The notes: a model not told the origin generated them from the sequence alone. 64,000 nucleotides of DNA from Mycolicibacterium aurum (GCF_900637195.1 NZ_LR134356.1:620001-684000); one strand, 5' to 3'. Positions 1-8,936 are shown, numbered from the stretch's first letter. Numbers and translations: made by a program.

Positions 1-130
1 CCTGTGGCTTGGTCGCCGCGTGCATGCGGGAGAGCGTGTCCGGGAAGCGCACGACACCGATGGCCGCCGTCAGCGCGAGCGCCGACCCGGCGAGGATCAG
101 CACACTCGCGACGATGTCGGATGCGGTCAT
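1..130 (-). CDS. mrpG: Mrp antiporter subunit G (partial, C-terminus outside window)
   Basis: This is the N-terminal 43 residues of an MrpG/MnhG subunit of a multisubunit cation/proton antiporter of the cell membrane. A hydrophobic first helix is followed by RFPDTLSRMHAATK, the hallmark of the PhaG/MnhG family. The ATG at 128-130 overlaps the mrpF stop by 4 nt, so it is the last visible cistron of the mrp operon. The rest of the gene lies beyond base 1. The subunit has no known catalytic residue of its own; it is needed for assembly of the complex in studied Mrp systems. Confidence 0.9.
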   Translation of the reverse strand, partial: MTASDIVASVLILAGSALALTAAIGVVRFPDTLSRMHAATKPQ

Positions 131-414
131 GGGTCCTGCCCCTTGTCGACGGGGTCCGCGATGTCGGGCACGCGGAATCGCGCCACGCTGACCGATCCCA
201 CGAACGTGATCAAGGCCAGCGCCGTCAGGCTGTAGGTGACGGTGGTGTCGAGGCTGAACGCCGCCCAGGTGCCGATGGCACACATGGTCACAGCGACGAG
301 GGTGTCGAGCGCAACCAGTCGGTCCAAGGTGGTGGGGCCGAGCAGCATGCGGAACATCGTCGCGATGGCCGCTGCCGACAGCATGGCCGCGGCGATCAAC
401 CACACCGTGCTCAT
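127..414 (-). CDS. mrpF: Mrp antiporter subunit F
   Basis: A 95-residue protein with three predicted membrane helices and the family segment GPTTLDRLVALDTL near residue 26. MrpF is a small subunit of the Mrp cation/proton antiporter. The open frame extends further upstream, but the ATG at 412-414 overlaps the mrpE stop in ATGA fashion, as everywhere else in this operon, and gives the usual MrpF length. The last ten residues are charged and probably cytoplasmic. Confidence 0.9.
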   Translation of the reverse strand: MSTVWLIAAAMLSAAAIATMFRMLLGPTTLDRLVALDTLVAVTMCAIGTWAAFSLDTTVTYSLTALALITFVGSVSVARFRVPDIADPVDKGQDP

Positions 415-944
415 GAGCTGGCCTCCTTCTCCGGCGTCGGTTTCCAGTCTGCGTCGCGTTCGAATGCCGCCACCAGCAGCTTCTGGAGCTGATCGACCTG
501 TCGGTGGAAAGCGTCGACCGAGCGGTCCGACGCCACGTCGAGGACGTGGACGTAGATCATCCGTCGCGCTTGATCGATCTCGAGCACGATGTTGCCGGGG
601 GTGAGGTTCATGATGTTGACCGCCAGGGCCAGCACCAGATCGGACTTGATGTTCAGGTGCGTGCGCAGCACCGCCGACAACGGCGGGGTGGGCCGCAGTG
701 CCAGCGCGGCCACCTGCACCGAGGACACCAGCAGCCAGTAGGCGACCGTGACCACCAGCCGCAGCAGGGGAATGGGATGGAGCCGGCCTTCCACCGGAAC
801 CGGCGGCAGTGGCAGCCACAGCGTGATGATCAACGCAATCGCCAGACCGGACAGGATGTTGGCTGCAGAGACGTTGCCCCACAACAGAACCCATACCAAG
901 ATCAACCAGCAGAGCATCCAGGCGCGCAGCAGGTAGGTCCTCAT
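411..944 (-). CDS. mrpE: Mrp antiporter subunit E
   Basis: A 177-residue MrpE/MnhE protein. Hydrophobic helices lie in the first 80 residues, followed by a soluble part with the family segment NIMNLTPGNIVLEID (about residues 110-125) and a YVHVLD strand. MrpE belongs to the membrane antiporter complex and affects its assembly in other bacteria. The start at 942-944 overlaps the mrpD stop by 4 nt; longer in-frame starts upstream would run through mrpD and are rejected. Confidence 0.9.
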   Translation of the reverse strand: MRTYLLRAWMLCWLILVWVLLWGNVSAANILSGLAIALIITLWLPLPPVPVEGRLHPIPLLRLVVTVAYWLLVSSVQVAALALRPTPPLSAVLRTHLNIKSDLVLALAVNIMNLTPGNIVLEIDQARRMIYVHVLDVASDRSVDAFHRQVDQLQKLLVAAFERDADWKPTPEKEASS

Positions 945-2563
945 GGCCGCCCCCCGTCCCCGAGCACCGCCACGATGTACTGGCCCCGGTCGACGACTTC
1001 GGACGCGGCACGTTCGGTGTAGGCGAAGATCGGACCGGCCAGCACCGTCAACGCGAGGCCGACGGTGATCAGCGCACCCGTCGGCACCAGCATGCCGACC
1101 GGCATCCGTCCCACGTCGTCCCGGTCGGCCAGCTCGATGTCCATGGCTTCGTCGGTGTTGTCCACCAGCGCCGAGGGCGCCGACCCCGACAGATGACCCT
1201 CCGGTGCGTCCTCGCGCGTCCGCCAGAACGCCTTCGTCCACACCCGGGTCACCACATACAGGGTCAGCAGGCTGGTGATGACGCTGCCGGCGACCAGGAA
1301 CCAGGCCAATACGGAACCCACCTCTGCGCCCGCCTCAAGGAGCGCCACCTTCCCGATGAAGCCCGAGAACGGAGGTATCCCACCGAGATTGAGCGCGGGC
1401 ACCACGAACACGAAGGCCAGCAGAGGACTGGCCGCGGCAAGCCCGCCCAGCCGTTCCAGGGTGGACGCGCCCGCCTGACGTTCGATCAGGCCGACCACCA
1501 GGAAGAGCGTGGTCTGCACCAGGATGTGGTGCGCCACGTAGTAGATCGCCCCCGACATCCCCAAGTGGCTGGACAGCGCGATGCCGAAGATCATGTAGCC
1601 GATATGGCTCACCAGGGTGAAGGACAGCAATCGCTTGATGTCGCTCTGCGCGATCGCGCCGAGGATGCCGATCAGCATCGTCAACAGTCCCGCGACGAGC
1701 AGTACCCCGTCCATCTCGCCGCCGGGGAACAGCAGCGAGTGTGCACGGATGATCGCGTAGATGCCGACCTTGGTGAGCAGGCCGGCGAAGACTGCGGTGA
1801 CGGGCGCGGGGGCGGTGGGATAGGAGTCCGGTAGCCACGCCGACAGCGGGAACACCGCCGCTTTGATCCCGAAGGCGACGAGGAGCACCGCGAACAGTGC
1901 AGTACGGGTGCCGGCCGACACGTCGTCCAGACGCACGGCGAGCTCGGCCAGGTTGAGCGTCCCGGTGGACGCATACACGAGTGCGATGCCGAACAGGAAG
2001 ATCAGCGACGACACCATCGACACCATGACGTAGGTGATGCCTGCCCGCACCCGCTCCTTGCTGCCGCCGATGGTCAACAACACGAAGCTCGCGGTCAGGA
2101 GCACCTCGAAACCGACGAACAGGTTGAACAGATCGCCGGCCAGGAACGCCATGCACACCCCGGCCGACAGCACCAGGTACGTGGGCAGGAATATCGACAC
2201 CGGCTGACGGTCGTCACCGTCGCGAATGCCCTGTCCGATGGCGTAGACGACGACGGCGAGCAGCACGATCGACGACACGATGAGCATCAGGGCGGACAGC
2301 CGGTCGACCACCAGGGTGATACCCAGCGGGCCCATGCCCGGCTCGCTCGGCCCCCAACCACCGACCTGGAGCGCGATCGTGCCGTCGCGATCGGCGAGAT
2401 AGACCAGCGCTGCGGAGACCAGGACGACGACCGAGAGCGCAACCACGGCGATGAATCGCTGGAGCCGGGGCTTGCGCCCGCCGACTAGCGTCATGGCCGC
2501 GGCGAGCAGCGGGACGACTACGGGCAACGGAGTCAGCACAGACGCGAGGTGGCCGCCGTTCAT
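941..2563 (-). CDS. mrpD: Mrp antiporter subunit D (NuoN/NuoM-like)
   Basis: A 540-residue polytopic membrane protein of the proton-antiporter family shared with complex I subunits. Segments seen include FVGFEVLLTASFVLLTIG (the conserved membrane glutamate lies in FVGFE), FGIKAAVFPLSAWLPDSYP (the conserved lysine helix) and PPFSGFIGK. MrpD is one of the two large subunits that carry ion flow. The C-terminal 80 residues contain an acidic loop before the last helix. The gene overlaps mrpC and mrpE by 4 nt each, so it is translationally coupled in the operon. Confidence 0.93.
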   Translation of the reverse strand: MNGGHLASVLTPLPVVVPLLAAAMTLVGGRKPRLQRFIAVVALSVVVLVSAALVYLADRDGTIALQVGGWGPSEPGMGPLGITLVVDRLSALMLIVSSIVLLAVVVYAIGQGIRDGDDRQPVSIFLPTYLVLSAGVCMAFLAGDLFNLFVGFEVLLTASFVLLTIGGSKERVRAGITYVMVSMVSSLIFLFGIALVYASTGTLNLAELAVRLDDVSAGTRTALFAVLLVAFGIKAAVFPLSAWLPDSYPTAPAPVTAVFAGLLTKVGIYAIIRAHSLLFPGGEMDGVLLVAGLLTMLIGILGAIAQSDIKRLLSFTLVSHIGYMIFGIALSSHLGMSGAIYYVAHHILVQTTLFLVVGLIERQAGASTLERLGGLAAASPLLAFVFVVPALNLGGIPPFSGFIGKVALLEAGAEVGSVLAWFLVAGSVITSLLTLYVVTRVWTKAFWRTREDAPEGHLSGSAPSALVDNTDEAMDIELADRDDVGRMPVGMLVPTGALITVGLALTVLAGPIFAYTERAASEVVDRGQYIVAVLGDGGRP

Positions 2564-3030
2564 CGCGATCCCTCGTACCCGGGGAGCGCATCGAGTTCGT
2601 CGGGCAGATCGGTGTCCCGGGAGAAATCGGGGTCGAGGTGGTCTTCGTCCTCCTCGATGGATTCCTTGCCGGACCGCTTGGACACCCTGGTGTCCTCGGG
2701 GTCGTTGCTGACTTCCTCGATGGTGTTGAGGCGGTACGAGCGGTAGGTCAACGCCAACACGAACGCCGCGACGCCCATGGTGATCACGATTGCGGTCAGG
2801 ATCAGCCCCTGCGCCAGCGGGTCCGCGGTGGTCGTGGCGCTGCCACTGGTGCGTCCACGCACCGGCGGATTGCCCGGCGACCCACCGGTCCGCAGGATCA
2901 GCAGGTTGATCGCATTGCTGATCAGCAACAGCCCCAGCAACATCCGGATCATGCTCCGCTCGAGCAGCAGATACACGCCGGCCGTGGTGAGTCCGCCGAT
3001 GAGGATGAGCGGGAACAGGTAGGTGGTCAT
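2560..3030 (-). CDS. mrpC: Mrp antiporter subunit C (NuoK-like)
   Basis: A 156-residue NuoK-type subunit. Three helices in the first 105 residues contain GVYLLLERSMIRMLLGLLL and SNAINLLILRTGG, typical of MnhC. A glycine/proline-rich loop follows (about residues 50-68). The tail from about 110 is long, acidic and hydrophilic, and is longer than in classical Bacillus MrpC; such tails are usual in actinobacterial copies. Overlaps of 4 nt join it to mrpA and mrpD. Confidence 0.92.
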   Translation of the reverse strand: MTTYLFPLILIGGLTTAGVYLLLERSMIRMLLGLLLISNAINLLILRTGGSPGNPPVRGRTSGSATTTADPLAQGLILTAIVITMGVAAFVLALTYRSYRLNTIEEVSNDPEDTRVSKRSGKESIEEDEDHLDPDFSRDTDLPDELDALPGYEGSR

Positions 3031-5924
3031 CGGGATGGCACCGCCGCTCGTTCCTGTTCGCCGATCTCCGTGTCGACGCGCGCTCCCAGGCTGCGTAGCA
3101 CGTCGAGGACCAGACCCACGACGATGAGGTACACGCCGAGGTCGAAGAACAGGGCGGTGACGAACTTGACCGTGCCCAGCACGGGCACGTCGACCTCGAT
3201 CAGCGCCGACGACAAGACGGGGGCGCCCACCAGCAGCGAGCCGACCGCCGTGCCTGCCGCGAGGGTGAGGCCGGCGCCGAGGATCTTTCCGGCGTCCAGC
3301 GGAAGCGTCTCACCGAGTTCGTAGCGGCCGCCCGCGAGATACCGCAGGACCAGCGCCAGCCCGGCCATCAGGCCGCCGGCGAACCCGCCGCCAGGGGTGT
3401 TGTGCCCGGCGAAGAAGAAGTACGCAGACAGCACCATCATCACCGGGAAGATGAGCCGGGTGGCCACTTCGAGCACCAGCGACCGGTGCCTCGGGTCACG
3501 CAGCTCGCTGCCTCGCAGCCACGTGATCTCGCCGGCGGCGGGGCTGTTGCGCGCGTACGCGGCGACCTGGCCGATGTCGGGCTGGCCGGCGTCGGCGACG
3601 CGCGGTGCCGCCCCGAAGCGGCGGCTGCGGAACACCAGGGATGCCACGCCGGTCGCGGCGACCAGCAGCACCGCCACCTCACCCATGGTGTCCCAGGCTC
3701 GGATGTCGACAAGCAGGACGTTGACGGTGTTGGAACCGTGGCCACGCAGGTAGGCGGCCTCAGGCAACAGGTCGGCGATCGGCCGGGTGGTCCGGGCCGC
3801 CATCGCGAACGCGGCCAGCGTGGTGACCGTCGCCCCGACGGCCAGCGCGAGCAGGGCGCGGGGAGCCCGGAACCGCTTGATGTCGGCTTCGCCGGTCTCG
3901 GCGGGCAGCACTCGAAGCACGAGGACGAAGACGACCAGGGTCAGCGTCTCCACCAGGAACTGGGTCAGCGCCAGATCAGGGGCGCCGTGGAACGCGAAGA
4001 TCGCGCCGCACCCGTAACCGGTGACACCGACCAGCAGCACGGCCGCCAGACGGTTGCGCATCACCGTCGCGCCGATGGCGGCGGCAAGCATGACCAGCCC
4101 GACCACCACCGGCAGCGGGGTGTCCCACAGCACCAGCTGCGGCCGGTCGCGGGCGCCCATCGCCAGGACGGTGAGCGGCACCACCACCAGGGTTGCCAGG
4201 ATCACCGACTGCGTCGCCGGGATCGATCCGCGCTGGGTGAGCGCGGTCAGCCGCACCGACAGCACATCGGCCGAACGCAGCACCGCGTCGTAGATGCGGT
4301 CGGCGTTGGCCAGCGGGAGGAAAGAGAGCCGCCTGCGGCGGAGTCGGCCCCGGCTCACATAGACCGTGATGCCCGCCGCGAGCACTAGGGCAGACAGTGC
4401 CAGCGGCAGATTGATGCCGTGCCACAGCGCCAGGTGGTAATCAGCGACGTAGCCCGCGGGGTCGGGCACCGTGGTCGCGTAGTCGCTGAGGATGCTGTCG
4501 AGCGCCTTCGGCCACAGCCCGAACAGCAGGCCGGCGAACGCGAGAATGCCCGGCGGGATCAGGAAGGCGGGTTCCGGCCGGTGCATCTCGGCGACCCGGG
4601 TACTGGGATGCGGCAGGCCCTTGCGCCCGAACGCCCCGAACAGGAACCGCAGGCTGTAGACGGTGGTCAGCACCGAGCCGGCCACGATGCCCGCGAGGAC
4701 GAGCGGGGCCGCGGAGTCGAGCGTCGGGCTGTGCAGCACCGTCTCCAGGTCGGCTTCCTTGGCGATGAAACCGAAGAACGGCGGCAACGCGGCCATGCTG
4801 GCGGTGGCCGCCGCCGCGATGATCAGCAGCGATCGACTGCCGTCACCCAGCCAGGCGAGCCTGCGGATGTCACGGGTGCCGGTGGTGTGGTCGATGATCC
4901 CGACCACCATGAACAGCGCCGCCTTGAACATCGCGTGCGCGAACAGCATCGCCAGACCGGCCAGCATCATCTCGCTGCCGCCGGCACCCACCATGACGGT
5001 GATCAGGCCGAGCTGGCTGACGGTGCCGAACGCCAGGATCAGCTTGAGGTCGTATTCGCGGATCGCGCGCCAGCCCGCCAACACCATGGTCAAGAGCCCC
5101 AGCGTGATGACCGTGGGCCGCCATTCGGGTGAGTCGGCGAACCCCGGCGTCATCCTCGCGATCAGATAGACACCGGCCTTGACCATGGCCGCCGCGTGCA
5201 GGTACGCGCTCACCGGGGTCGGGGCGGCCATCGCGCCCGGCAGCCAGAAGTGCATCGGCACGATCGCCGACTTCGAGAGCGCACCGATGAGGATCAGGAC
5301 AACCGCCACCGAGACGGCGACCCCGGTGGGCGGGTCGGCGATCAGTTCCGACAGCAGGAAGGTGCCCGCGATGTTGCCGATCACGATGATCCCGACCAGC
5401 ATCGCCAGGCCGCCGAACGTCGTGACCAGCAGTGCCTGCGTGGCGGCGCGACGGCTCATCGCCCGCTCGGCGTAGTGCCCCACCAACAGGAAGGACAGCA
5501 CCGTGGTGATCTCCCAGAACACGTAGAGCAACAGCATGTTGTCGCTGGTGATCAAGCCGAACATGGCACCGGAGAACGCGACGAGCTCTGCGGCGAAACT
5601 GGGCAGCCGCTTTTCCGAGCGACCGTCGTGATGCCGGAAGTAGGACGCGCAATAGAACAGCACGAGGGCGCCGATGCCCAGGACGAGCAAGCTCATGATC
5701 GCCGCGAGCGCGTCGAAGCGCAGCGTGATGTTCATCGACAGCTCGGGCACCCACGGCACGTCGACGGTCTGTGCCTGACCGCGCCCGGGCCAGTTCAGCG
5801 CCACCCAGGCCAGCGACCCGAGTGGCACGAGCGCCAGCGGGTAGAACGCCAGCCGTCCCCAGCGGTACACCAACAGCGGCGCCAGCATGGTGGCGACTGC
5901 GTGGGCAGCGAGGATGGCGAGCAT
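3027..5924 (-). CDS. mrpA: Mrp antiporter subunit A fused to subunit B
   Basis: A 965-residue fusion. Residues 1-500 form the NuoL/MrpA proton-antiporter core (YVFWEITTVLSFLLVGH with the membrane glutamate, SKSAIVPMHFWLPGAM, PPFFGFIAKEADL). Residues about 570-760 match the MrpA extension. From about residue 805 an MnhB domain follows (FFFAGHNTPGGGFAGGL). No separate mrpB exists, and the operon goes straight to mrpC. It is the first gene of the operon and has 118 bp of non-coding DNA upstream for a promoter. The complex is expected to exchange Na+, K+ or Li+ for protons; ion choice cannot be read from sequence. Confidence 0.93.
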   Translation of the reverse strand: MLAILAAHAVATMLAPLLVYRWGRLAFYPLALVPLGSLAWVALNWPGRGQAQTVDVPWVPELSMNITLRFDALAAIMSLLVLGIGALVLFYCASYFRHHDGRSEKRLPSFAAELVAFSGAMFGLITSDNMLLLYVFWEITTVLSFLLVGHYAERAMSRRAATQALLVTTFGGLAMLVGIIVIGNIAGTFLLSELIADPPTGVAVSVAVVLILIGALSKSAIVPMHFWLPGAMAAPTPVSAYLHAAAMVKAGVYLIARMTPGFADSPEWRPTVITLGLLTMVLAGWRAIREYDLKLILAFGTVSQLGLITVMVGAGGSEMMLAGLAMLFAHAMFKAALFMVVGIIDHTTGTRDIRRLAWLGDGSRSLLIIAAAATASMAALPPFFGFIAKEADLETVLHSPTLDSAAPLVLAGIVAGSVLTTVYSLRFLFGAFGRKGLPHPSTRVAEMHRPEPAFLIPPGILAFAGLLFGLWPKALDSILSDYATTVPDPAGYVADYHLALWHGINLPLALSALVLAAGITVYVSRGRLRRRRLSFLPLANADRIYDAVLRSADVLSVRLTALTQRGSIPATQSVILATLVVVPLTVLAMGARDRPQLVLWDTPLPVVVGLVMLAAAIGATVMRNRLAAVLLVGVTGYGCGAIFAFHGAPDLALTQFLVETLTLVVFVLVLRVLPAETGEADIKRFRAPRALLALAVGATVTTLAAFAMAARTTRPIADLLPEAAYLRGHGSNTVNVLLVDIRAWDTMGEVAVLLVAATGVASLVFRSRRFGAAPRVADAGQPDIGQVAAYARNSPAAGEITWLRGSELRDPRHRSLVLEVATRLIFPVMMVLSAYFFFAGHNTPGGGFAGGLMAGLALVLRYLAGGRYELGETLPLDAGKILGAGLTLAAGTAVGSLLVGAPVLSSALIEVDVPVLGTVKFVTALFFDLGVYLIVVGLVLDVLRSLGARVDTEIGEQERAAVPSR

Positions 5925-6042
5925 GGCTCCGTCTCGTCGTGGTTGGCGGCGATTGAGGTAGTCGCGCTTCGGACATCACAGGAACAACAGAAGGTGTCAG
6001 CCGGACTGACTCTGGAGTGACCCCAGTCTACGGGGGACTGTC

Positions 6043-6747
6043 TCAGCGGTTGTGCCGTGGCGGCGCGGCCCCGGAAACCATGGCCCGGATGCGGTCCTCG
6101 ACGCTCGACGCCGAGACGAAGAGCATCTCGTCGCCCGCGTGCAGCACCTCGTCGGGTCCGGGAATGATCAGGTGCTTGCCCCGCAGGAGCGTGACCAGCG
6201 CGCTGTCGTCGGGCATCGGGAGATCGCTCACCTTCCGCCGGACCAGCGGGCTGTCGTCGGGGAGGGTCACTTTGGCGACGGTCGTCGCGCGCTGTCCGAG
6301 GTCGCCGCGGGAGTCCTTGCCGAGTGCCATCAGGCGGATCAGGTGGCCGACGTCGATTGCGCCCTCGACGGCGGCGACGATGGCCAGTGGCGTCGACACC
6401 GCCACGTCGATGCCCCACGCCTCGGTGAACAGCCACTCGTTCCGGGCGTCGTTGATGCGGGCGACCACTCGTCCGATGCCGAACTCGGACTTCGCCAGCA
6501 GAGCCATCGCGAGATTGGCCTTGTCGTCCCCGGTGGCGGCGATCGCCACGTCGCAGATCTGCATCTCGGCCTCTTCGAGGGAGGACACTTCGCAGGCGTC
6601 GGCGAGAAACCATTCGGCACCGGGAACCGTCGCGGGTTCGTAGCGCGCGAACTCCTTCTCGATGAGGAGAACCTTGTGGCCGTACTCGACCAACTCTTGG
6701 GCGACCGATCGGCCGACTGCTCCGGCACCCGCGATCGCGATCCGCAT
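6043..6747 (-). CDS. TrkA-family potassium channel/transport regulatory protein
   Basis: A 234-residue RCK protein. The N-terminal Rossmann domain has the nucleotide loop GAGAVGRSVAQELVEYG (residues 7-23) and an acidic residue at the second strand (LLIEKE). A TrkA_C domain occupies about residues 145-225. It resembles the CeoB/CeoC (TrkA) proteins of mycobacteria, which gate K+ uptake in response to NAD(H) or ATP. No TrkH/Ktr membrane partner is adjacent. It is divergent from a CPA1 antiporter that has its own RCK domain and lies next to the mrp operon, so a joint role in ion and pH balance is an inference. Confidence 0.85.
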   Translation of the reverse strand: MRIAIAGAGAVGRSVAQELVEYGHKVLLIEKEFARYEPATVPGAEWFLADACEVSSLEEAEMQICDVAIAATGDDKANLAMALLAKSEFGIGRVVARINDARNEWLFTEAWGIDVAVSTPLAIVAAVEGAIDVGHLIRLMALGKDSRGDLGQRATTVAKVTLPDDSPLVRRKVSDLPMPDDSALVTLLRGKHLIIPGPDEVLHAGDEMLFVSASSVEDRIRAMVSGAAPPRHNR

Positions 6748-6791
6748 GGACTCTCCTTCGTCGGCGCGCCCCCGAGAGGCCTGTGCTGATT

Positions 6792-6797
6792 TACTGT
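6792..6797 (+). promoter_or_regulatory. Candidate -10 box of the CPA1 antiporter gene
   Basis: TACTGT fits the mycobacterial TANNNT -10 consensus. A start point about 7 nt downstream would give a leader of roughly 30 nt carrying the GAGAGG ribosome site at about 6821-6826 before the GTG at 6833. No convincing -35 is seen. Assigned by pattern only. Confidence 0.35.
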
Positions 6798-6832
6798 CAC
6801 CGACACACCGCAGCGAGGTCAGAGAGGTCCCG

Positions 6833-8329
6833 GTGACCCTGCACCAGCTCTATGTGGCGCTGTTCATCGGGGGCCTGGTGCTGCTGGCGAGCATCGCCGC
6901 AACGAGGCTGGCCACTGGAATCGGTCTGCCCAGCCTATTGCTGTTCCTCGGCGTCGGCGTACTTGTCGGCGAGGACGGTCTGGGACTGCAGTTCGACAAT
7001 GCGCAGTTGGCGCAGGATCTGGGAACGGCGGCGCTGGCGATCATCCTGGTCGAGGGCGGGCTGACGACGCGGTTCAACGACATCCGCAAGGTGCTGGCAC
7101 CCGCCGGCGTGCTCGCGACCGTGGGCGTGGCGGTGAGCACGCTCGTCACCGCATCCGCGGTGCACTGGCTGTTGGGGATGGACTGGCAACTGGCGCTGCT
7201 GCTCGGCGCCGTGGTCTCCAGCACCGACGCCGCCGCGGTGTTCTCCGTGATCCGGGTGGTGCCGCTGCCCCGACGGCTGAGCGGTCTGCTGGAGGCGGAG
7301 TCGGGCTTCAACGACGCGCCGGCGGTCATCCTCGTGCTGCTGTTCAGTGCGATGCCGCTCGTCCTCGATCCGGCCGATATGGCGCTGACCCTGTTGTACG
7401 AGTTGGGGATCGGCACAGTCATCGGCCTCGGCGTCGGTTTCCTCGGCGCGATGACATTACGGCGGATGGCGTTGCCCGCCGCGGGGCTCTACCCGTTGGC
7501 AACGTTCGGCCTGGGCATGGTCGCGTTCGCGGCCGCGGGCACGGCGCATGCCAGCGGCTTCCTCGCCGCCTACTTGGCCGGGGTGGTGCTGGCCAACTCG
7601 GGCCTGCCGCACCGCTCGGCGACCCGCTCCTTCGCCGAGGGGTGCGGCTGGCTGGCGCAGATCGGCGTGTTCGTGATCCTGGGACTGCTGGTGTCGCCCG
7701 ACGAGCTTCTCGATGAGGTGGTGCCGGCCGTGGTGACGGGCCTGGTGCTGCTGTTGCTCGCACGTCCTCTTTCGGTCGCACTGTCGCTCATCGGTTTTCG
7801 GGTGCCCTGGCGCGAGAAGGTGTTCCTGTCGTGGGCCGGGCTGCGCGGCGCGGTGCCGATCGTGCTGTGCACGTATCCGATCGTGGCGGGAGTCCCGGAC
7901 AGCTGGCGGCTGCTCAACATCGTGTTCATCCTGGTGGTGCTCTACACCGTGATCCAGGGGCCGAGTCTGCGATTGGTGGCAGAGCGGCTGCAGCTCATCC
8001 CCCGCGACACCACCCGCGAGATCCAGGTCGACGCAGCGCCGTTGGACGTGCTGGGTGCCGAGCTGCTGACCATGACGGTGCTGCCGGGTTCGCGGCTGCA
8101 GAACGTGACGGTGCTGGAGCTGCGGCTGCCCGATCCGAGCGTCATCACGCTGATCATCCGGGCGGGTCGGTCCTTCGTGCCGCAGCCGATGACCCGGCTG
8201 CACATCGGCGACGAACTGCTGATCGTGACGACGACGGTGACCAGGGAGCTGGCCGAGCGGCGCCTGCGCGCGGTCAGTAGACGCGGCAAGCTCGCGTACT
8301 GGTTCGACGAGTACGGCGACCCGGCCTAG
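6833..8329 (+). CDS. CPA1-family K+(Na+)/H+ antiporter, NhaP2-like, with RCK_C domain
   Basis: A 498-residue protein. About 11-12 membrane helices occupy residues 1-390 (FLGVGVLVGEDGLGLQFDN; SSTDAAAVFSVIR, containing the TDA motif of the transport core; ESGFNDAPAVILV, with the conserved ND-type pair; SWAGLRGAVPIVL). A cytosolic TrkA_C/RCK_C domain follows at about 405-490 (VLPGSRLQNVTVLELRLP). It should exchange K+ or Na+ for H+ under ligand control. The GTG at 6833 is chosen because GAGAGG lies 6 nt upstream and homologues begin at this helix; the frame stays open further upstream without homology. Confidence 0.88.
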   Translation: MTLHQLYVALFIGGLVLLASIAATRLATGIGLPSLLLFLGVGVLVGEDGLGLQFDNAQLAQDLGTAALAIILVEGGLTTRFNDIRKVLAPAGVLATVGVAVSTLVTASAVHWLLGMDWQLALLLGAVVSSTDAAAVFSVIRVVPLPRRLSGLLEAESGFNDAPAVILVLLFSAMPLVLDPADMALTLLYELGIGTVIGLGVGFLGAMTLRRMALPAAGLYPLATFGLGMVAFAAAGTAHASGFLAAYLAGVVLANSGLPHRSATRSFAEGCGWLAQIGVFVILGLLVSPDELLDEVVPAVVTGLVLLLLARPLSVALSLIGFRVPWREKVFLSWAGLRGAVPIVLCTYPIVAGVPDSWRLLNIVFILVVLYTVIQGPSLRLVAERLQLIPRDTTREIQVDAAPLDVLGAELLTMTVLPGSRLQNVTVLELRLPDPSVITLIIRAGRSFVPQPMTRLHIGDELLIVTTTVTRELAERRLRAVSRRGKLAYWFDEYGDPA

Positions 8330-8355
8330 CGGTGCCGAATGCACGGTCTCTGACG

Positions 8356-8381
8356 AAAAATGTCGAAAAACACGTCAAAAA
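8356..8381. other. Three phased A5 tracts (predicted bent DNA)
   Basis: In the 77-bp gap between convergent genes, three runs of five A lie at 8356-8360, 8366-8370 and 8377-8381. Their spacing of 10 and 11 bp matches one helical turn, the arrangement known to curve DNA. Such runs are rare in this roughly 68% GC sequence. No uridine-tailed hairpin is present here. Confidence 0.5.
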
Positions 8382-8406
8382 GCGTACTTTCGCGGCCGAG
8401 GTGGGC

Positions 8407-8841
8407 CTAGCGGGGACGCATCCCGGGGCAGGCGGGGAACCCGAGCCTGATCGGCAGTGCATGGCCGAGGACGCCGATGCCCGCGCCGAGGATCGGCCAG
8501 ACCGGCCAGAAGTACCAGGAGCCGGCCGCCAGACCGACGGCGAGCCAGACGGTGAGGACGATCACGACCATCACCACGTAGGCCGCCAGATGCAGGTGGA
8601 TGCCGCGCCGGGCTGCGGCGACCTTCGCCGCCCTGCGCCGGGGATCGTTGCGGCGCAGCTCGGCGACCGGCAGATCCGCGGTGAGCTGCCGCAGGTCAGG
8701 GGTGGTGCTGGCGTCGTAGACGGCCTGCAGACGAGCCTCGTACTCAGGCATGTCGAGGTAGCCCTGCGCCAACGCCTGACCGAGCAGGTCGGCTGTCGTC
8801 TCGCGTTCCCGGTCACCGGCTCGCAGCATTGGAGCGGTCAT
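8407..8841 (-). CDS. DUF1707 and 2TM domain membrane protein
   Basis: A 144-residue protein. Residues 1-55 form a DUF1707 (SHOCT-like) domain: LRAGDRERETTADLLGQAL, then GYLDMPEYEARLQAVYDA. A basic linker (RRNDPRRRAAKVAAARRG) precedes two helices at about residues 82-130, a 2TM-type pair. The biochemical role is unknown; in actinobacteria DUF1707 proteins are common, small and often sit near regulators. The ATG at 8839-8841 is preceded by GGAGGA at good distance, so it is preferred over the GTG seven codons upstream. A large inverted repeat lies directly upstream and may control it. Confidence 0.8.
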   Translation of the reverse strand: MTAPMLRAGDRERETTADLLGQALAQGYLDMPEYEARLQAVYDASTTPDLRQLTADLPVAELRRNDPRRRAAKVAAARRGIHLHLAAYVVMVVIVLTVWLAVGLAAGSWYFWPVWPILGAGIGVLGHALPIRLGFPACPGMRPR

Positions 8842-8852
8842 GATTCCTCCAA

Positions 8853-8906
8853 ATCTTGACAATGACTAGTTGTGACGATGCCACCGCAACTAGTCAGTGT
8901 CAAGAT
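8853..8906. promoter_or_regulatory. Long inverted repeat upstream of the DUF1707 gene
   Basis: Two 20-bp arms (8853-8872 and 8887-8906) are reverse complements with a single mismatch, separated by 14 bp. Each arm contains TTGACA-like and GACTAGTTG elements; the half-site itself is roughly symmetrical about CTAG. The minus-strand reading places TTGACA about 60 bp before the DUF1707 ATG, so the right arm could serve as a -35. The site also lies just after the ATPase stop. An operator, a processed hairpin, or both are possible. Confidence 0.6.
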
Positions 8907-8936
8907 GTGCGTCGAAGGCTCCCGGGCCGGATAGGG

